Notes: a model not told the origin generated them from the sequence alone. Shown: positions 7,711 through 16,668, numbered from the stretch's first letter. The stretch: DNA of 64,000 nt from Streptomyces venezuelae (GCF_008642275.1 NZ_CP029189.1:372001-436000), one strand, 5' to 3'. Program-made: numbers and translations.

Positions 7711-8664
7711 TCAGCCGGCCGCGCGCGCCGTCTCCGCGATCGCCCCGGGCAGCCAGTCGGCGACCCGGCCGAAGCCGAAGCCCAGCGCCGAGGCCCGGCC
7801 GTTGTCCATGGCGTAGGCCCGGTCGAAGGAGAAGGGCGAGGCCGCGGCGCCCTCCCCCACCACCCGGTACCGCGGGTCGCGTCCGACGTGCGCCGCGACC
7901 GCCTCGCAGAGCGCGATCACGTCGGGTGCGCCGTGCGAGGCCGCGTTGACGGGCCCGGTGAAGGTCTGTTCCGCCGCCCAGTACAGGAATCCGGCCATCT
8001 CGTGGTGATGGATGAACGAGGTGGCGTACGGGGCTTCGTGGACGTCGACGGGGGTCCCGGCGCCGATCCGCTCCACGTAGTGCGCGAGCCGGCCGGTGAA
8101 CTCCGCCGGGCCGCCGCCGAGCACGTGCGCGGCGCGCACGCTGACGCAGGGGAAGGCCGGGTCCCGCAGGAAGACGGCCTCGGCCTGCCGCTTGCCCTCG
8201 GCGTAGACGTACGCGGGCCAGGGCCCGGGCGTACCGCCCGCCGCCCCCGGGAGCGGCAGCCGCGCGGGGTCGAGCGACGCCTCGGTGACGGGTGCGGGGG
8301 CGAGGGCGGGTGCGGGGGCGGGAACGCGGTCCTCGGGACCGGCCGGGAGCGTGGCCGGGTCGTAGACCTCCATCGTCGAGGTCATGACGTAGCGCCCGGT
8401 CCGCCCGGTGAAGACCCGCCGGGCGACGGCGGCCTGGAGCGGCGTGTAGCAGACCTGGTCCACGACCACGTCGAAGTCGCGCCCGCCCAGCGCCGCCCGC
8501 AGGGCTTCCTCGTCGTCGCGGTCGGCGACCAGACGGCCCGCGCCGGACGGGGGCGCACCGGAGCCCCGGTTGAGCACGGTCACCTCGTCGCCCGCCTCGA
8601 CCGCCCGTGTGACCAGGGTCTTTCCGAAGTACCGGCTGCCGCCGATGACAAGAATCCGCTTCAT
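7711..8664 (-). CDS. NAD-dependent epimerase/dehydratase-like protein
   Basis: This 317-residue extended short-chain dehydrogenase begins with the Rossmann motif GGSRYFG at residues 8-14. The fold continues to a YxxxK-like YAEGK segment near residue 150, with VMTSTMEVYDP around residue 95 as the expected beta-strand/catalytic Ser region. A proline/alanine-rich insertion (residues 112-125) is unusual. The substrate is unknown; relatives act on nucleotide sugars or as reductases. It is divergent from the LysR gene over a 71-bp region and so may be its target. Confidence 0.8.
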   Translation of the reverse strand: MKRILVIGGSRYFGKTLVTRAVEAGDEVTVLNRGSGAPPSGAGRLVADRDDEEALRAALGGRDFDVVVDQVCYTPLQAAVARRVFTGRTGRYVMTSTMEVYDPATLPAGPEDRVPAPAPALAPAPVTEASLDPARLPLPGAAGGTPGPWPAYVYAEGKRQAEAVFLRDPAFPCVSVRAAHVLGGGPAEFTGRLAHYVERIGAGTPVDVHEAPYATSFIHHHEMAGFLYWAAEQTFTGPVNAASHGAPDVIALCEAVAAHVGRDPRYRVVGEGAAASPFSFDRAYAMDNGRASALGFGFGRVADWLPGAIAETARAAG

Positions 8665-8735
8665 GCGTTCGACTCTGCCGTTGTATCGTCCCCCGCGGTA
8701 CCGACCAGCTGCTGAACGCGTCGTAAGGAAAACTG

Positions 8736-9659
8736 ATGATCGATGTGCAGCGGCTGCGCGTCCTGCGGGCGGTGGCCGAGCACGGCAGCTTCAACCGGGC
8801 GGCCGGCGCCCTCCTGCTGACCCCTTCGGCCGTCTCGCAGCACATCGCGGCGCTGGAGCGCGCGGTCGGCCACCCGGTGGCGGTGCGCAGCACCCGCGGG
8901 GTCACCCTCACCGAGCCCGGCCGGCTGCTGGTGGAGGCCGCCGAGTCGATCTCCGCCGAGCTGGACCAGGTCCGCCACGCGATCGACCGGCTCACGGCGG
9001 AGCGGCCGCGCCTGACCGTCGCCACCTTCACCAGCGGCGGCCGGCACCTGCTGCCCACGGCGCTGTCCCGGTTCGTGGAGGCGCATCCGGAGGTGGAGCT
9101 GACGGTGGTGGAGAGCGAGCCGGAGGGAGCGACGGAGATGGTGCGCGGCGGCGCGGCCGATCTCGCGCTGGCCTACCACTTCGACGGGCCGCCCCCGGTG
9201 CGCCCGGACGGACGCCCGGGGCTCGACTGGGTTCCCCTGATGGAGGACCCGCTCTGGCTGGTGCTGCCGCCCGGCCACCGGCTCGCGGACCGTCCGTCGC
9301 TGGGCCTGGCCGAACTGGGCTCCGAGCGCTGGGTGCTGGGCTGCCTCAGGACGGAGGCCTACCTGCGCCGGTACGCGGAACTCGCCGGTTTCGACCTCCG
9401 GGTGGCGGCCTCCACCACTGACTACTTCTTCGCGCAGACCCTGGTCGCGGCCGGGGTCGGGGTCTCCCTGGTCCCGCACGTATCACTGTCCACGACGGGC
9501 GAGTTGACCGTGGTGCGCGTCGAACCCCCGCGTCCCGCACGGCACATCGGGCTGGTCCTGCCCCGGCGGCGCCCGCACCCCCGTGCCCAGGCGTTGGCCG
9601 CAGCCCTCACCGCTGCTGCCGCCGCCCCGCCCCGCACACCGACCGGAGAGCGCCCTTGA
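8736..9659 (+). CDS. LysR-family transcriptional regulator
   Basis: A 307-residue LysR regulator: winged HTH at residues 1-60 (FNRAAGALLLTPSAVSQHIAALE as the helix-turn-helix) and a substrate-binding-like effector domain at 88-290. ATG 8736 follows GTAAGGA. It faces away from the epimerase gene, the classic LysR-target arrangement. Its stop overlaps the next start as TTGA, so the following repeat protein is translationally coupled to it, which is less usual for this family. Confidence 0.9.
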   Translation: MIDVQRLRVLRAVAEHGSFNRAAGALLLTPSAVSQHIAALERAVGHPVAVRSTRGVTLTEPGRLLVEAAESISAELDQVRHAIDRLTAERPRLTVATFTSGGRHLLPTALSRFVEAHPEVELTVVESEPEGATEMVRGGAADLALAYHFDGPPPVRPDGRPGLDWVPLMEDPLWLVLPPGHRLADRPSLGLAELGSERWVLGCLRTEAYLRRYAELAGFDLRVAASTTDYFFAQTLVAAGVGVSLVPHVSLSTTGELTVVRVEPPRPARHIGLVLPRRRPHPRAQALAAALTAAAAAPPRTPTGERP

Positions 9660-10993
9660 ACCACCTCCTGTGCGGTCTGGCGGCCAATCCGGCGCTGCCG
9701 CCCGAACTGGTCGATCGACTGCTGGTGTTCGCGCTGGAGGAGGCGAGGGCCGACCCCGGGTCGGAGTTCGCCGACGAACTGCTCCACGACCTGGCCGACC
9801 GAGCCGATCTGCGGCACCAGCAGGTGCGGGAACTCGCCGCGCACTCCGACACGATGGCCCGGTACCTCGCCTACAAGGGGACGCTCGACGCCGCCGACGT
9901 GGATCCCGGGTCCGCGCCGAACGCGGCCGTCGCCCTCCTCGACGAGCGCCGCGGGCGCCCCGAGTGGGCCGGCCTCCTCGCGACGCACCCGGACTCCGGG
10001 ATCCGCTGGAAGCTGGCCTCCTGCCCGGGCCTTCCGCAGGACGCCGTGGACCTGCTCGCCGCCGACCCCGATCCGGACGTCGTGGAGGAACTGGCCCTCT
10101 GGACGGACTCACCCGTGACCGCCCGCCTCGCACTCCACCCGGCCCCCCGGGTACGCCTCGCGGCGGCGGCCAACCCCGCCACCCCGCTCGAAGCCGTGAT
10201 CACCCTGGCCCAGGACCCCGAACTGACGCTGAACTGGGCGCTCTCCCAGCGCACCGATCTGCCACAGACGCTCTACGCCCGGCTCGCCGCCGACCCGCTG
10301 CCCGGGGTCCGCGCCACGTACGCGAGCAATCCGGGGATCGGTCAGGAGCTTGTCGGCGTGCTGGCCGCCGACCCGGAGGACCGGGTACGGCGCGCCCTCG
10401 CGGAGCACCCGCACGTACCGCTCGACCTGCTGGCCGAGCTGACCGTCGGCCACCGGGCGGAGTGGAGCCTGCGCCCGCGGATCGCCGCCGCCACACCCGC
10501 CGAACTCGCCGAGCTGGCCGCGTCCCCTCACGCGGCCGTGCGGATGCTCGTGGCGCAGCGGCGCGACCTGCCCGCGGACCTGCGCGACGCGCTGGCGGTC
10601 GATCCGGACGTGTCCGTGGTCAGGGCCGTCGCTCCGCATCCCGGGCTCTCCGAGGAACTGCTGCGCGACATGATCGTGCGGCATGGCGTACAGGTCCTGT
10701 CCCGGGTGGCCGCCAACCCGGACGCCTCCGGAGCCCTGCTGGAGCTGGTGACACGGCACCGGCCGGGCGTGCGGGGAGCGCTCAAGGCGGTCGCCGAGCA
10801 CCCCCGCGCAACGGGCCCGGCCCTGCTCGCCTGCCTGGCGGACCGGACGGCTCGCCCCCTGGCAGCCGCCCACCGGGCCCTGCCGCCCGAAGCCATCACC
10901 GAGCTGCTGGCCGACGAGGACACGTGGGTCGCGCAGACGGCGGCGGCCAACCCGTCACTGCCGCCCGCCGTGATGGCGCGCCTGTCGCCCTGA
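9656..10993 (+). CDS. Leucine-rich-repeat-variant (LRV/HEAT-like) protein
   Basis: A 445-residue protein made almost wholly of degenerate repeats of about 22-25 residues, recognisable as 'xNPxLPxExLxxLAADPDPxVRxxLAxHP' variations. This is the signature of the LRV/HEAT-like solenoid fold, a protein-interaction scaffold. No catalytic motif is visible. Translation begins at TTG 9656, overlapping the LysR stop by 4 bases, so the two proteins are made together. Whether it modulates the regulator is unknown. Similar alpha-solenoid proteins are common in Streptomyces, mostly uncharacterised. Confidence 0.8.
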   Translation: MNHLLCGLAANPALPPELVDRLLVFALEEARADPGSEFADELLHDLADRADLRHQQVRELAAHSDTMARYLAYKGTLDAADVDPGSAPNAAVALLDERRGRPEWAGLLATHPDSGIRWKLASCPGLPQDAVDLLAADPDPDVVEELALWTDSPVTARLALHPAPRVRLAAAANPATPLEAVITLAQDPELTLNWALSQRTDLPQTLYARLAADPLPGVRATYASNPGIGQELVGVLAADPEDRVRRALAEHPHVPLDLLAELTVGHRAEWSLRPRIAAATPAELAELAASPHAAVRMLVAQRRDLPADLRDALAVDPDVSVVRAVAPHPGLSEELLRDMIVRHGVQVLSRVAANPDASGALLELVTRHRPGVRGALKAVAEHPRATGPALLACLADRTARPLAAAHRALPPEAITELLADEDTWVAQTAAANPSLPPAVMARLSP

Positions 10994-11213
10994 GTGCCAT
11001 CCGCAACCGCCCGAGGACAGGACCCGGCGGCCGGTCCCCGTGCCCCATCAGGGGCCCCGGCCGGCCTCGGCACCGGACGGCGCTGCCGGCCTGAACTCCC
11101 CGTGAACTCCGGCCGACGCCCCGCGCCCGGACCGGCCCGAGGGAATTCGTCACCTCCCCGGGCCGGGGGTCGTTAGGGCCTGGGGGTTGACTCGGGGGCG
11201 AAGGGATGACGGA

Positions 11214-12692
11214 ATGCGGCAGTTTCCTCTGGAGATGCACCACATGGCACCCGGCCGGGTGGTCGAGTGGCGGCTCAGGTCCACGGCGGCGGAGGCCGCC
11301 GGCACGGATGACCCGGTGGGCAGGAAGGCGTCCTTCAACCAGGACAAGCACTTCACCGTCGCCGAGGAGAGCAGGGCCGCCGACGACCCGGTGGCTTCCT
11401 GGGTCGCGGTGACCTTCGAGGTGACCGGCCCGCTGGACGAGCAGACCCTGGCGCAGTCACTGCTCTCCTTCGTGCGGCGGCACGAGGTGCTGCGGTGTGC
11501 GTTCCGCCGTCTGGCGGGCGAGGTGGCCTGTGAGCCGTTCGACCCCGCCGGACTCTCCCTCGAACCCCGGCAGGTGGGCGCGTTCGAGACCTCCGAGCTG
11601 CTGCGCGAGTTCCTGGTCGAGCGGTTCAAGCGGAGCATCGACACGCTCTCCTGGCCGCTGTTCGTCATGGGTGCGGTGGAACGCGAGGACTCCGCGACGG
11701 TCTACCTCGCCTTCGACCACATCGTCTGCGACGGCATGTCGATGCCGATCGTGGCCCGCGAGGTGTCGACCTGCTACGAGGCCCTGTGCCGCGGCGAGAA
11801 CGCCGAACTGCCGGCCGCCCCCAGCTATCTCGACTTCGCCGAGGAGCAGCGCCGCCGCTATCTGTCCATCGACGCCCGCGACGAACGCCTGGACTACTGG
11901 AAGGCGTTCATGGGCGAGGCCGGGGAGTTCTTCCCCCGGTTCCCCCTCGACCTCGGTGTGGAGACGGGCCGGATGTACCCGATCGTCAACGAGGCCTCCA
12001 CCCTCCTGGACGCCGCCGAGGCCGAGGTGTTCGAGAAGACGTGCCTGGCGGCCGACGGCAAGCCGTTCATGGGGGTACTCGCCTCGGTCGCGGTCTGCCT
12101 GCGCGAGGCGGGCGGCCCCGGCGTCTACCGCGGGCTCATGCCGGTCAGTGAGCGCGGCCGGGACACCTGGGCGCATTCGGTGGGCTGGTTCGTCAACACC
12201 CTGCCCATCGAGTTCGACGCCTCGCCGGGCCGGGACTTCGCCCAGGTCATGGCCTCGGTCCGGGCCGGCTTCGGCGAGATGATGCGCCATCTCGACGTAC
12301 CGTTCGTGCGGGCGTGGGAGCTGCTGGCGCCCGAGGAGTTCGCCGCCCGTTCCTGGCCGCACCCGGTGAACTTCTTCTCGTACATCGACATGCGCAAGTG
12401 CCCCGGGGCCGAGCGCCACGACGACTGGCGGCCGACCACGCACGTGTGGTCGGCGCGCGCCAACGGGGCCTGTTCGTGGTTCCAGCGGGACACGGAGGGG
12501 CTGCACATGAACTCCCTCTACGTCGACACCCCGGCGGCCCGCCGGACCATGGGCGACTTCCAGGAGGCACTGCGCCTCACCGTGCAGGAGATCTCCCGGT
12601 CCGGCGGATTCCGCCGGCCCATTGCGCTGACCGCACCGCGGCGGCCCGTGCGGACCCCTCTGGACGTGGCCGCGTTCACCCGCCGCGGCTGA
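11214..12692 (+). CDS. Stand-alone condensation-domain (acyltransferase-like) protein
   Basis: This 492-residue protein has the two-lobe chloramphenicol-acetyltransferase-like fold of NRPS condensation domains and PapA/wax-synthase relatives. The active-site motif reads D168-H169-IVC-D173-G174: the catalytic second His and the Asp-Gly are kept while the first His is Asp. Features such as SVGWFVNTLP (about residue 325) match the family. ATG 11214 follows AAGGG at 8 bases; an in-frame TTG at 11187 is a weaker choice. There is no NRPS, carrier protein or adenylation gene beside it, so it must act on a carrier or CoA ester made elsewhere, or form an ester/amide independently. Confidence 0.85.
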   Translation: MRQFPLEMHHMAPGRVVEWRLRSTAAEAAGTDDPVGRKASFNQDKHFTVAEESRAADDPVASWVAVTFEVTGPLDEQTLAQSLLSFVRRHEVLRCAFRRLAGEVACEPFDPAGLSLEPRQVGAFETSELLREFLVERFKRSIDTLSWPLFVMGAVEREDSATVYLAFDHIVCDGMSMPIVAREVSTCYEALCRGENAELPAAPSYLDFAEEQRRRYLSIDARDERLDYWKAFMGEAGEFFPRFPLDLGVETGRMYPIVNEASTLLDAAEAEVFEKTCLAADGKPFMGVLASVAVCLREAGGPGVYRGLMPVSERGRDTWAHSVGWFVNTLPIEFDASPGRDFAQVMASVRAGFGEMMRHLDVPFVRAWELLAPEEFAARSWPHPVNFFSYIDMRKCPGAERHDDWRPTTHVWSARANGACSWFQRDTEGLHMNSLYVDTPAARRTMGDFQEALRLTVQEISRSGGFRRPIALTAPRRPVRTPLDVAAFTRRG

Positions 12693-12707
12693 ACCGCGCC
12701 CCCGGGG

Positions 12708-13391
12708 TCAGGCCGGCCGGGCCGCTCGGGCCGCCGCCCGTGGGCCGGTCGCCGACGTGCGCCGCAGCACGGCGATCCCTACCGCGAACGCCCAGTAGAC
12801 GAGGAGGGCGGCCGTCAGCGCCGTGTTGCCCCAGCCCACGGCGCTGTAGAAGCGGGCGGCGTCCGTCCCGAAGAACAGTGAGGGAACGAAGGCGAGGTTG
12901 ACGGCGGCGACGGCGTGTGCCGTGTACCCGGTCCAGCGCGGCAGGACCCCGGCGCGCAGGATCGCGTACCCGGCGGCGGCGAGCAGGACGGCGGTCAGCA
13001 GCCGGGCGGCCGAGCCGTGCAGCAGCATGTTGGCGTGGGCTAGCGGGCCGTCCACGGTCGGGTCGAGGCGACCGGCGGGGTCCTCCAGGACGATCCCCGC
13101 CTCGACGGACGCGGCGACCAGAGTGATGGTCACGTAGGCCAGACCCGCGCCGAAGACCAGGGCGGCCGGCCCGTCGAAGGAGGGGCCCGCACCGCGGATG
13201 ACGTGGCGCAGTCCAGCGAGGAAGACGAGCAGGGCGGCGCAGGTCAGGAGGTTGAGGAGGATACGGGCCAGGACGTTGCCGGCCGGCGGCGGTCCGGAGT
13301 GCACGAAGTACAGCGGTACGGCGACGGCGGCGAGCGCGCCCGCCGTGACGCCGCCGATGCCGGTGATCCGTAAGAGGTGTTTCTCGTTCAT
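12708..13391 (-). CDS. Multi-pass membrane protein of unknown function
   Basis: A 227-residue integral membrane protein with about six predicted transmembrane helices (near residues 8-28, 42-62, 75-97, 122-145, 150-172 and 185-210). It resembles the DUF4386-type group of small membrane proteins. ATG 13391 overlaps the TetR stop by 4 bases (ATGA), so it is co-transcribed and coupled with that regulator and is presumably its main target. Its 3' end lies 16 bases from the convergent condensation-domain gene. No transport signature is evident. Confidence 0.75.
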   Translation of the reverse strand: MNEKHLLRITGIGGVTAGALAAVAVPLYFVHSGPPPAGNVLARILLNLLTCAALLVFLAGLRHVIRGAGPSFDGPAALVFGAGLAYVTITLVAASVEAGIVLEDPAGRLDPTVDGPLAHANMLLHGSAARLLTAVLLAAAGYAILRAGVLPRWTGYTAHAVAAVNLAFVPSLFFGTDAARFYSAVGWGNTALTAALLVYWAFAVGIAVLRRTSATGPRAAARAARPA

Positions 13392-14146
13392 CGGTTTCCC
13401 TCTTTCTCTCGTGCGGGTGGAGACTTCTCGATTCCGTCGAGCAGTCGCGCGATGCCGCAGGCCACGATCGGGTCGACGGCGCCGTCCTCCTCCTCGTCGA
13501 GGCCCGCTTCGCCCGCGAGCGCGCACAACGTGGGGAAGTTCCCGGGGTCGAGGCGCTCGGCGAGGACGCGTCCGTACGAGGCGGCGCCGGCCGGGTCGAG
13601 TTCGGAGGCGACCCTGGCCAGGTCGCGTACGGCGCCCGAGATGAAGGTGGCGAGCGGGATCAGCTCGTCGCGGGCGGCGCCGGAGCGGGCGAGCGGACTC
13701 AGCAGTGCCTCGAACCAGGCGAGCTGGTTCGGTCCGACCGGGGCGCTGATCGTGGGGACCCGCACCATCCACGGATGTGCGTGGTACGTCGACCAGAGTG
13801 CGTCGACCCAGGTCTCCACCTCGGCACGCCAGCCCGCTCCGGCGGCCGCGGGCGGGCGGCCGCCGGCGGCGTCGGTCATGGCCGCGAGCAGGTGTTCGCG
13901 GCCGGGCACGTGCCGGTAGAGGGCCATCGCGGTGCAGCCCAGCTCGGTGGCGACGCGCTGCATCGACAGGGCGTCCAGCCCTTCGGCGTCCACGACGGCG
14001 ACGGCCGCGTCGACGATCCGGCGGGGGGTGAGGCGCGCGCGTCCCTCGGCCGTCCGCTCGGCGTCGACCCGCCACAGCAGGTCGGCGACGGTGGCGAGGT
14101 CGGGCGGTGTGCTGGACGCGTTCGACCCGCGGGGCTCACGAGGCAT
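13388..14146 (-). CDS. TetR/AcrR-family transcriptional regulator
   Basis: A 252-residue regulator with HTH at about residues 42-82 (IVDAAVAVVDAEGLDALSMQ, then RVATELGCTAMALYRHV) and a helical ligand-binding C-terminal domain of the TetR_C type. ATG 14146 follows a strong GGAGGGG. It leads a two-gene operon with the membrane protein at 12708-13391. An AT-rich dyad at 14184-14218, directly upstream, is a good candidate for its own operator, implying autorepression relieved by a small hydrophobic ligand. Confidence 0.9.
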   Translation of the reverse strand: MPREPRGSNASSTPPDLATVADLLWRVDAERTAEGRARLTPRRIVDAAVAVVDAEGLDALSMQRVATELGCTAMALYRHVPGREHLLAAMTDAAGGRPPAAAGAGWRAEVETWVDALWSTYHAHPWMVRVPTISAPVGPNQLAWFEALLSPLARSGAARDELIPLATFISGAVRDLARVASELDPAGAASYGRVLAERLDPGNFPTLCALAGEAGLDEEEDGAVDPIVACGIARLLDGIEKSPPAREKEGNR

Positions 14147-14183
14147 CGAGGCCCCTCCTCTCCGGCCGCTCGGGCCGCGCGCA

Positions 14184-14218
14184 TGTTTATGACATACACA
14201 AAGTATATGACGTAAACA
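14184..14218. promoter_or_regulatory. AT-rich dyad, probable TetR operator/promoter
   Basis: Outer arms TGTTTA (14184-14189) and TAAACA (14213-14218) and inner arms ATAC (14194-14197) and GTAT (14203-14206) share a centre near 14200. The stretch is strikingly AT-rich against its surroundings and lies about 40 bases before the TetR start, fitting a combined promoter and autoregulatory operator. Confidence 0.55.
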
Positions 14219-14266
14219 CGCGGGGCAAGGGAGTGGTCGCACGGGGGCGATCCGCGGCCGCGGCGC

Positions 14267-15502
14267 TCAGAGGCGGGCCGCGCGGGACCGCAGCAGGGTG
14301 CGTTCCCGTGCGTTGCGCGTGAGGGAGGCCGCCCGCTCGAACTCCGCGCGGGCCTCCTCGGTCCGGCCGAGCCGCTCCAGCAGGTCCCCGCGTACGCTCG
14401 GCAGCAAGTGGTAGGCGCGCAGGGCCGGTTCCCGGTCCAGGGCGTCGACCAGCGGCAGGGCCGCCTCCGGCCCCTCGGCCATGGAGACGGCCACCGCCCG
14501 GTTGAGCTCCACCACCGGGGACGGGATCAGCTGGACGAGCCGCCCGTACAGAGCGGCGATCCTCGGCCAGTCCGTGTCCTCGTAGCGGACCGCCGCCGCG
14601 TGGCAGCCGGCGATCGCGGCCTGGACGGAGTAGGGGCCGTTCCCCGCCCGGCCCAGCGCCCGGGCGCCCCGGTGGATGAGCAGTCGGTTCCACCGGGCCC
14701 GGTTCTGGTCGGCGAGCAGCACCGGTTCCCCGTCGGGGCCGGTGCGGGTGGCGATGCGGGAGGCCTGGAACTCCAGCAGGGCGGCCAGGCCGTGCGCCTC
14801 GGGCTCCTCGGGCATCAGGGCGGCCAGTACGCGGGCCAGGCGCAGGGCGTCCTCGCACAGGGCGGGGCGGACCAGGTCCTCCCCGGCGGTGGCCGCGTAC
14901 CCCTCGTTGAAGACGAGGTAGATGACCTCCAGGACCGAGGAGAGCCGTGCGTCGCGGTCGGCACCGTACGGGACCTCGAACGGCACCCCCGCCTTGGCCA
15001 GGGTCCGCTTCGCCCGGACGATGCGCTGGGCGACGGTGGCCTCGGAGGTGAGGAACGCGCGGGCGATCTCCTGGGTGGTCAGCCCTCCCATCAGACGCAG
15101 GGTGAGCGCGATCCGGGCCTCGGTGGGCAGGACGGGGTGGCAGGAGGTGAAGATCAGGCGCAGCAGGTCGTCGTCGATGTCCTCGGGGTCGGCCGGCTCG
15201 GCGGGCGGTGGCACGTCCTCCAGGCTCCGGCCGACCTCCGCGAGCTTGCGGGCGTAGGTCTCCTTGCGGCGGACGAGGTCGACCGCGCGGTGCTTGGCGG
15301 TGGTCATGAGCCAGGCTCCGGGCCGGTCCGGGACCCCCTCCTGCGGCCACTGCTCCAGCGCCGCGACGAGGGCGTCCTGGGCGATCTCCTCGGCGATGCC
15401 GATGTCCCGCACCACGCGGGCGACACGGGCGATGATCCGCGCGGACTCGATCCTGAACACCGCTTCGACCGCCTGGGCCGCACTCACTGCCGTCACGGCC
15501 AC
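14267..15502 (-). CDS. ECF42-type RNA polymerase sigma factor
   Basis: A 411-residue extracytoplasmic-function sigma factor. Region sigma2 spans about residues 12-80 and sigma4 about 112-170 (MGGLTTQEIARAFLTSEATV as HTH). A long C-terminal extension of TPR-like helices (about 180-410) is the hallmark of group ECF42, also called SigJ/DUF6596-type. ECF42 members lack a classical anti-sigma gene and sit beside DGPF-domain genes, exactly as here. The GTG at 15502 is an uncertain start because no clear Shine-Dalgarno is present; a GTG two codons later is possible. A matching autoregulatory promoter lies at 15961-15989. Confidence 0.85.
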   Translation of the reverse strand: MAVTAVSAAQAVEAVFRIESARIIARVARVVRDIGIAEEIAQDALVAALEQWPQEGVPDRPGAWLMTTAKHRAVDLVRRKETYARKLAEVGRSLEDVPPPAEPADPEDIDDDLLRLIFTSCHPVLPTEARIALTLRLMGGLTTQEIARAFLTSEATVAQRIVRAKRTLAKAGVPFEVPYGADRDARLSSVLEVIYLVFNEGYAATAGEDLVRPALCEDALRLARVLAALMPEEPEAHGLAALLEFQASRIATRTGPDGEPVLLADQNRARWNRLLIHRGARALGRAGNGPYSVQAAIAGCHAAAVRYEDTDWPRIAALYGRLVQLIPSPVVELNRAVAVSMAEGPEAALPLVDALDREPALRAYHLLPSVRGDLLERLGRTEEARAEFERAASLTRNARERTLLRSRAARL

Positions 15503-15554
15503 CCATCAGAGCAGCCGTGACGAGGCAGGGCAAACGCGGCAGGGCGCGCCGGGA

Positions 15555-15911
15555 TCACATCTCCTGGATCTCCCGGACCTCGGCGCTCACCTTCCATTCC
15601 ACCGGGTGGATCTCCAGGAACCGCCGGGTCCATTCGACGGCCTCGGCCTTGTCCTTGCACTGGGTGAGGGAGTAACCGCCGACGACCTCCTTGGTCTCGG
15701 TGAAGGGGCCGTCGGTGTAGCTGATCTTCCCGCCGGACCAGCTGAGACGGGTCCCTTCGGCGGTGGGGAGCAGCCCGGCGGTGTCCAGCATGACCCCGGC
15801 CTTGGTGATCTCCTCCAGCAGCGCGCCCATGCGCTGCTCGAACTCGGGCGGGAACTCGTCGCTGGGCAGGTCCTGCTCGTCGATGCGGATCATCGTCAGG
15901 AAGCGCGGCAT
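15555..15911 (-). CDS. DGPF-domain (YCII-related) protein
   Basis: A 118-residue protein of the YCII-like fold carrying the eponymous DGPF motif at residues 67-70 and the downstream ETKEVVGGY segment. DGPF proteins are the conserved genomic partners of ECF42 sigma factors; their biochemical role is not established, but functional coupling is well supported by conservation. ATG 15911 is preceded by GAGGAG. The sigma-factor gene follows 52 bases later in the same direction, so the pair forms an operon from the promoter at 15961-15989. Confidence 0.88.
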   Translation of the reverse strand: MPRFLTMIRIDEQDLPSDEFPPEFEQRMGALLEEITKAGVMLDTAGLLPTAEGTRLSWSGGKISYTDGPFTETKEVVGGYSLTQCKDKAEAVEWTRRFLEIHPVEWKVSAEVREIQEM

Positions 15912-15960
15912 GGTGACTCCTCGGTCGGGAGGACGGGGACTCTCCCCGCCTCTCACCCCT

Positions 15961-15989
15961 GCGTCGAACGGCAGCCGCCCGGATCGACA
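15961..15989 (-). promoter_or_regulatory. Predicted ECF42-dependent promoter of the DGPF-sigma operon
   Basis: Read on the minus strand, TGTCGA (15989-15984) is followed after 17 bases by CGACGC (15966-15961). This matches the ECF42 target signature as I recall it (TGTCGA at -35, CGA/TC at -10) at normal ECF spacing. Transcription would start near 15955, about 45 bases before the DGPF ATG, so the sigma factor probably drives its own operon. Confidence 0.6.
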
Positions 15990-15996
15990 GCCTCCG

Positions 15997-16020
15997 GGAA
16001 AATTCTTCGAAGATTTTTCC
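15997..16020. repeat. 24-bp near-perfect AT-rich palindrome
   Basis: The halves 15997-16008 and 16009-16020 are complementary at 11 of 12 positions around a central TTCGAA. It sits immediately upstream of the -35 element of the DGPF promoter and about 190 bases before the plus-strand gene at 16206. It could be an additional operator or a bidirectional insulator hairpin; there is no gene immediately upstream for it to terminate. Confidence 0.5.
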
Positions 16021-16205
16021 GCGGCGGCCACCGCACTCCCCCATCCGGCTCCGCTCCGGGCCACCCGGATGGCCGTGACCTGGCCGTCCGGGCAGCCGGG
16101 GAGGACACGGCGGGCTCCCCCGGGCTCCGCGGCCCGCCTTTCGACCACACCCGCGGCTACTCGCGAGTAGGATCGCGGGCCCGGACACCTTCGAGAGGAC
16201 CCCCG

Positions 16206-16571
16206 ATGGCACGCGCCTCCTCCCCCCTCCTGCTGGCCGGCCTGCTGGCCACGGCGGCGGTCGCCCATGCGGCCGTGCCCGGGAAGTTCGACGCGACCGT
16301 GCCCCGTTCGCTGCCGGGCAGCCCGCGCGGGTGGACGTACGCCAGCGGTGCGGCCGAACTGGCCCTCGCCGTCGGGGTCGCCCATCCGCGCACCCGCCGG
16401 GTGGCGGCACTGGCCACGGCCGCCTTCTTCGTGGGCGTGTTCCCGGCGAACGTGAAGATGGCCGTCGACGCGCGCCACGGATCCCCCCGCACCCGCGCCG
16501 TGACGCTCGGCCGACTGCCCCTGCAGGTACCGCTGGTGCTCTGGGCCCGCAAGGTGAGCCGGGACGCCTGA
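16206..16571 (+). CDS. DoxX-like small membrane protein
   Basis: A 121-residue integral membrane protein with about four hydrophobic segments; the sequence around PGSPRGWTYASGAAELALAVGVA and FPANVKMAVDA resembles DoxX-like proteins. Such proteins occur with redox or stress functions, but no activity can be assigned. ATG 16206 is preceded by GAGAGGACC, and a TAGGAT -10-like element lies at 16168-16173. It stands alone between the divergent DGPF operon and a convergent small gene. Confidence 0.75.
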   Translation: MARASSPLLLAGLLATAAVAHAAVPGKFDATVPRSLPGSPRGWTYASGAAELALAVGVAHPRTRRVAALATAAFFVGVFPANVKMAVDARHGSPRTRAVTLGRLPLQVPLVLWARKVSRDA

Positions 16572-16668
16572 GACCGCCGAACCGGTCACCGAACCGGTCG
16601 CCGCACGCGTCACCGAGCTCGTCGCCGAGCCTGCTGCCGTACCGCTCCCGCCGGGGCCGGCAGCGCCG

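Noticed and set aside
11214-12692. Treating the condensation-domain gene as part of an NRPS cluster
   Set aside because: There are no adenylation, carrier, thioesterase or MbtH-like genes within 15 kb on either side.
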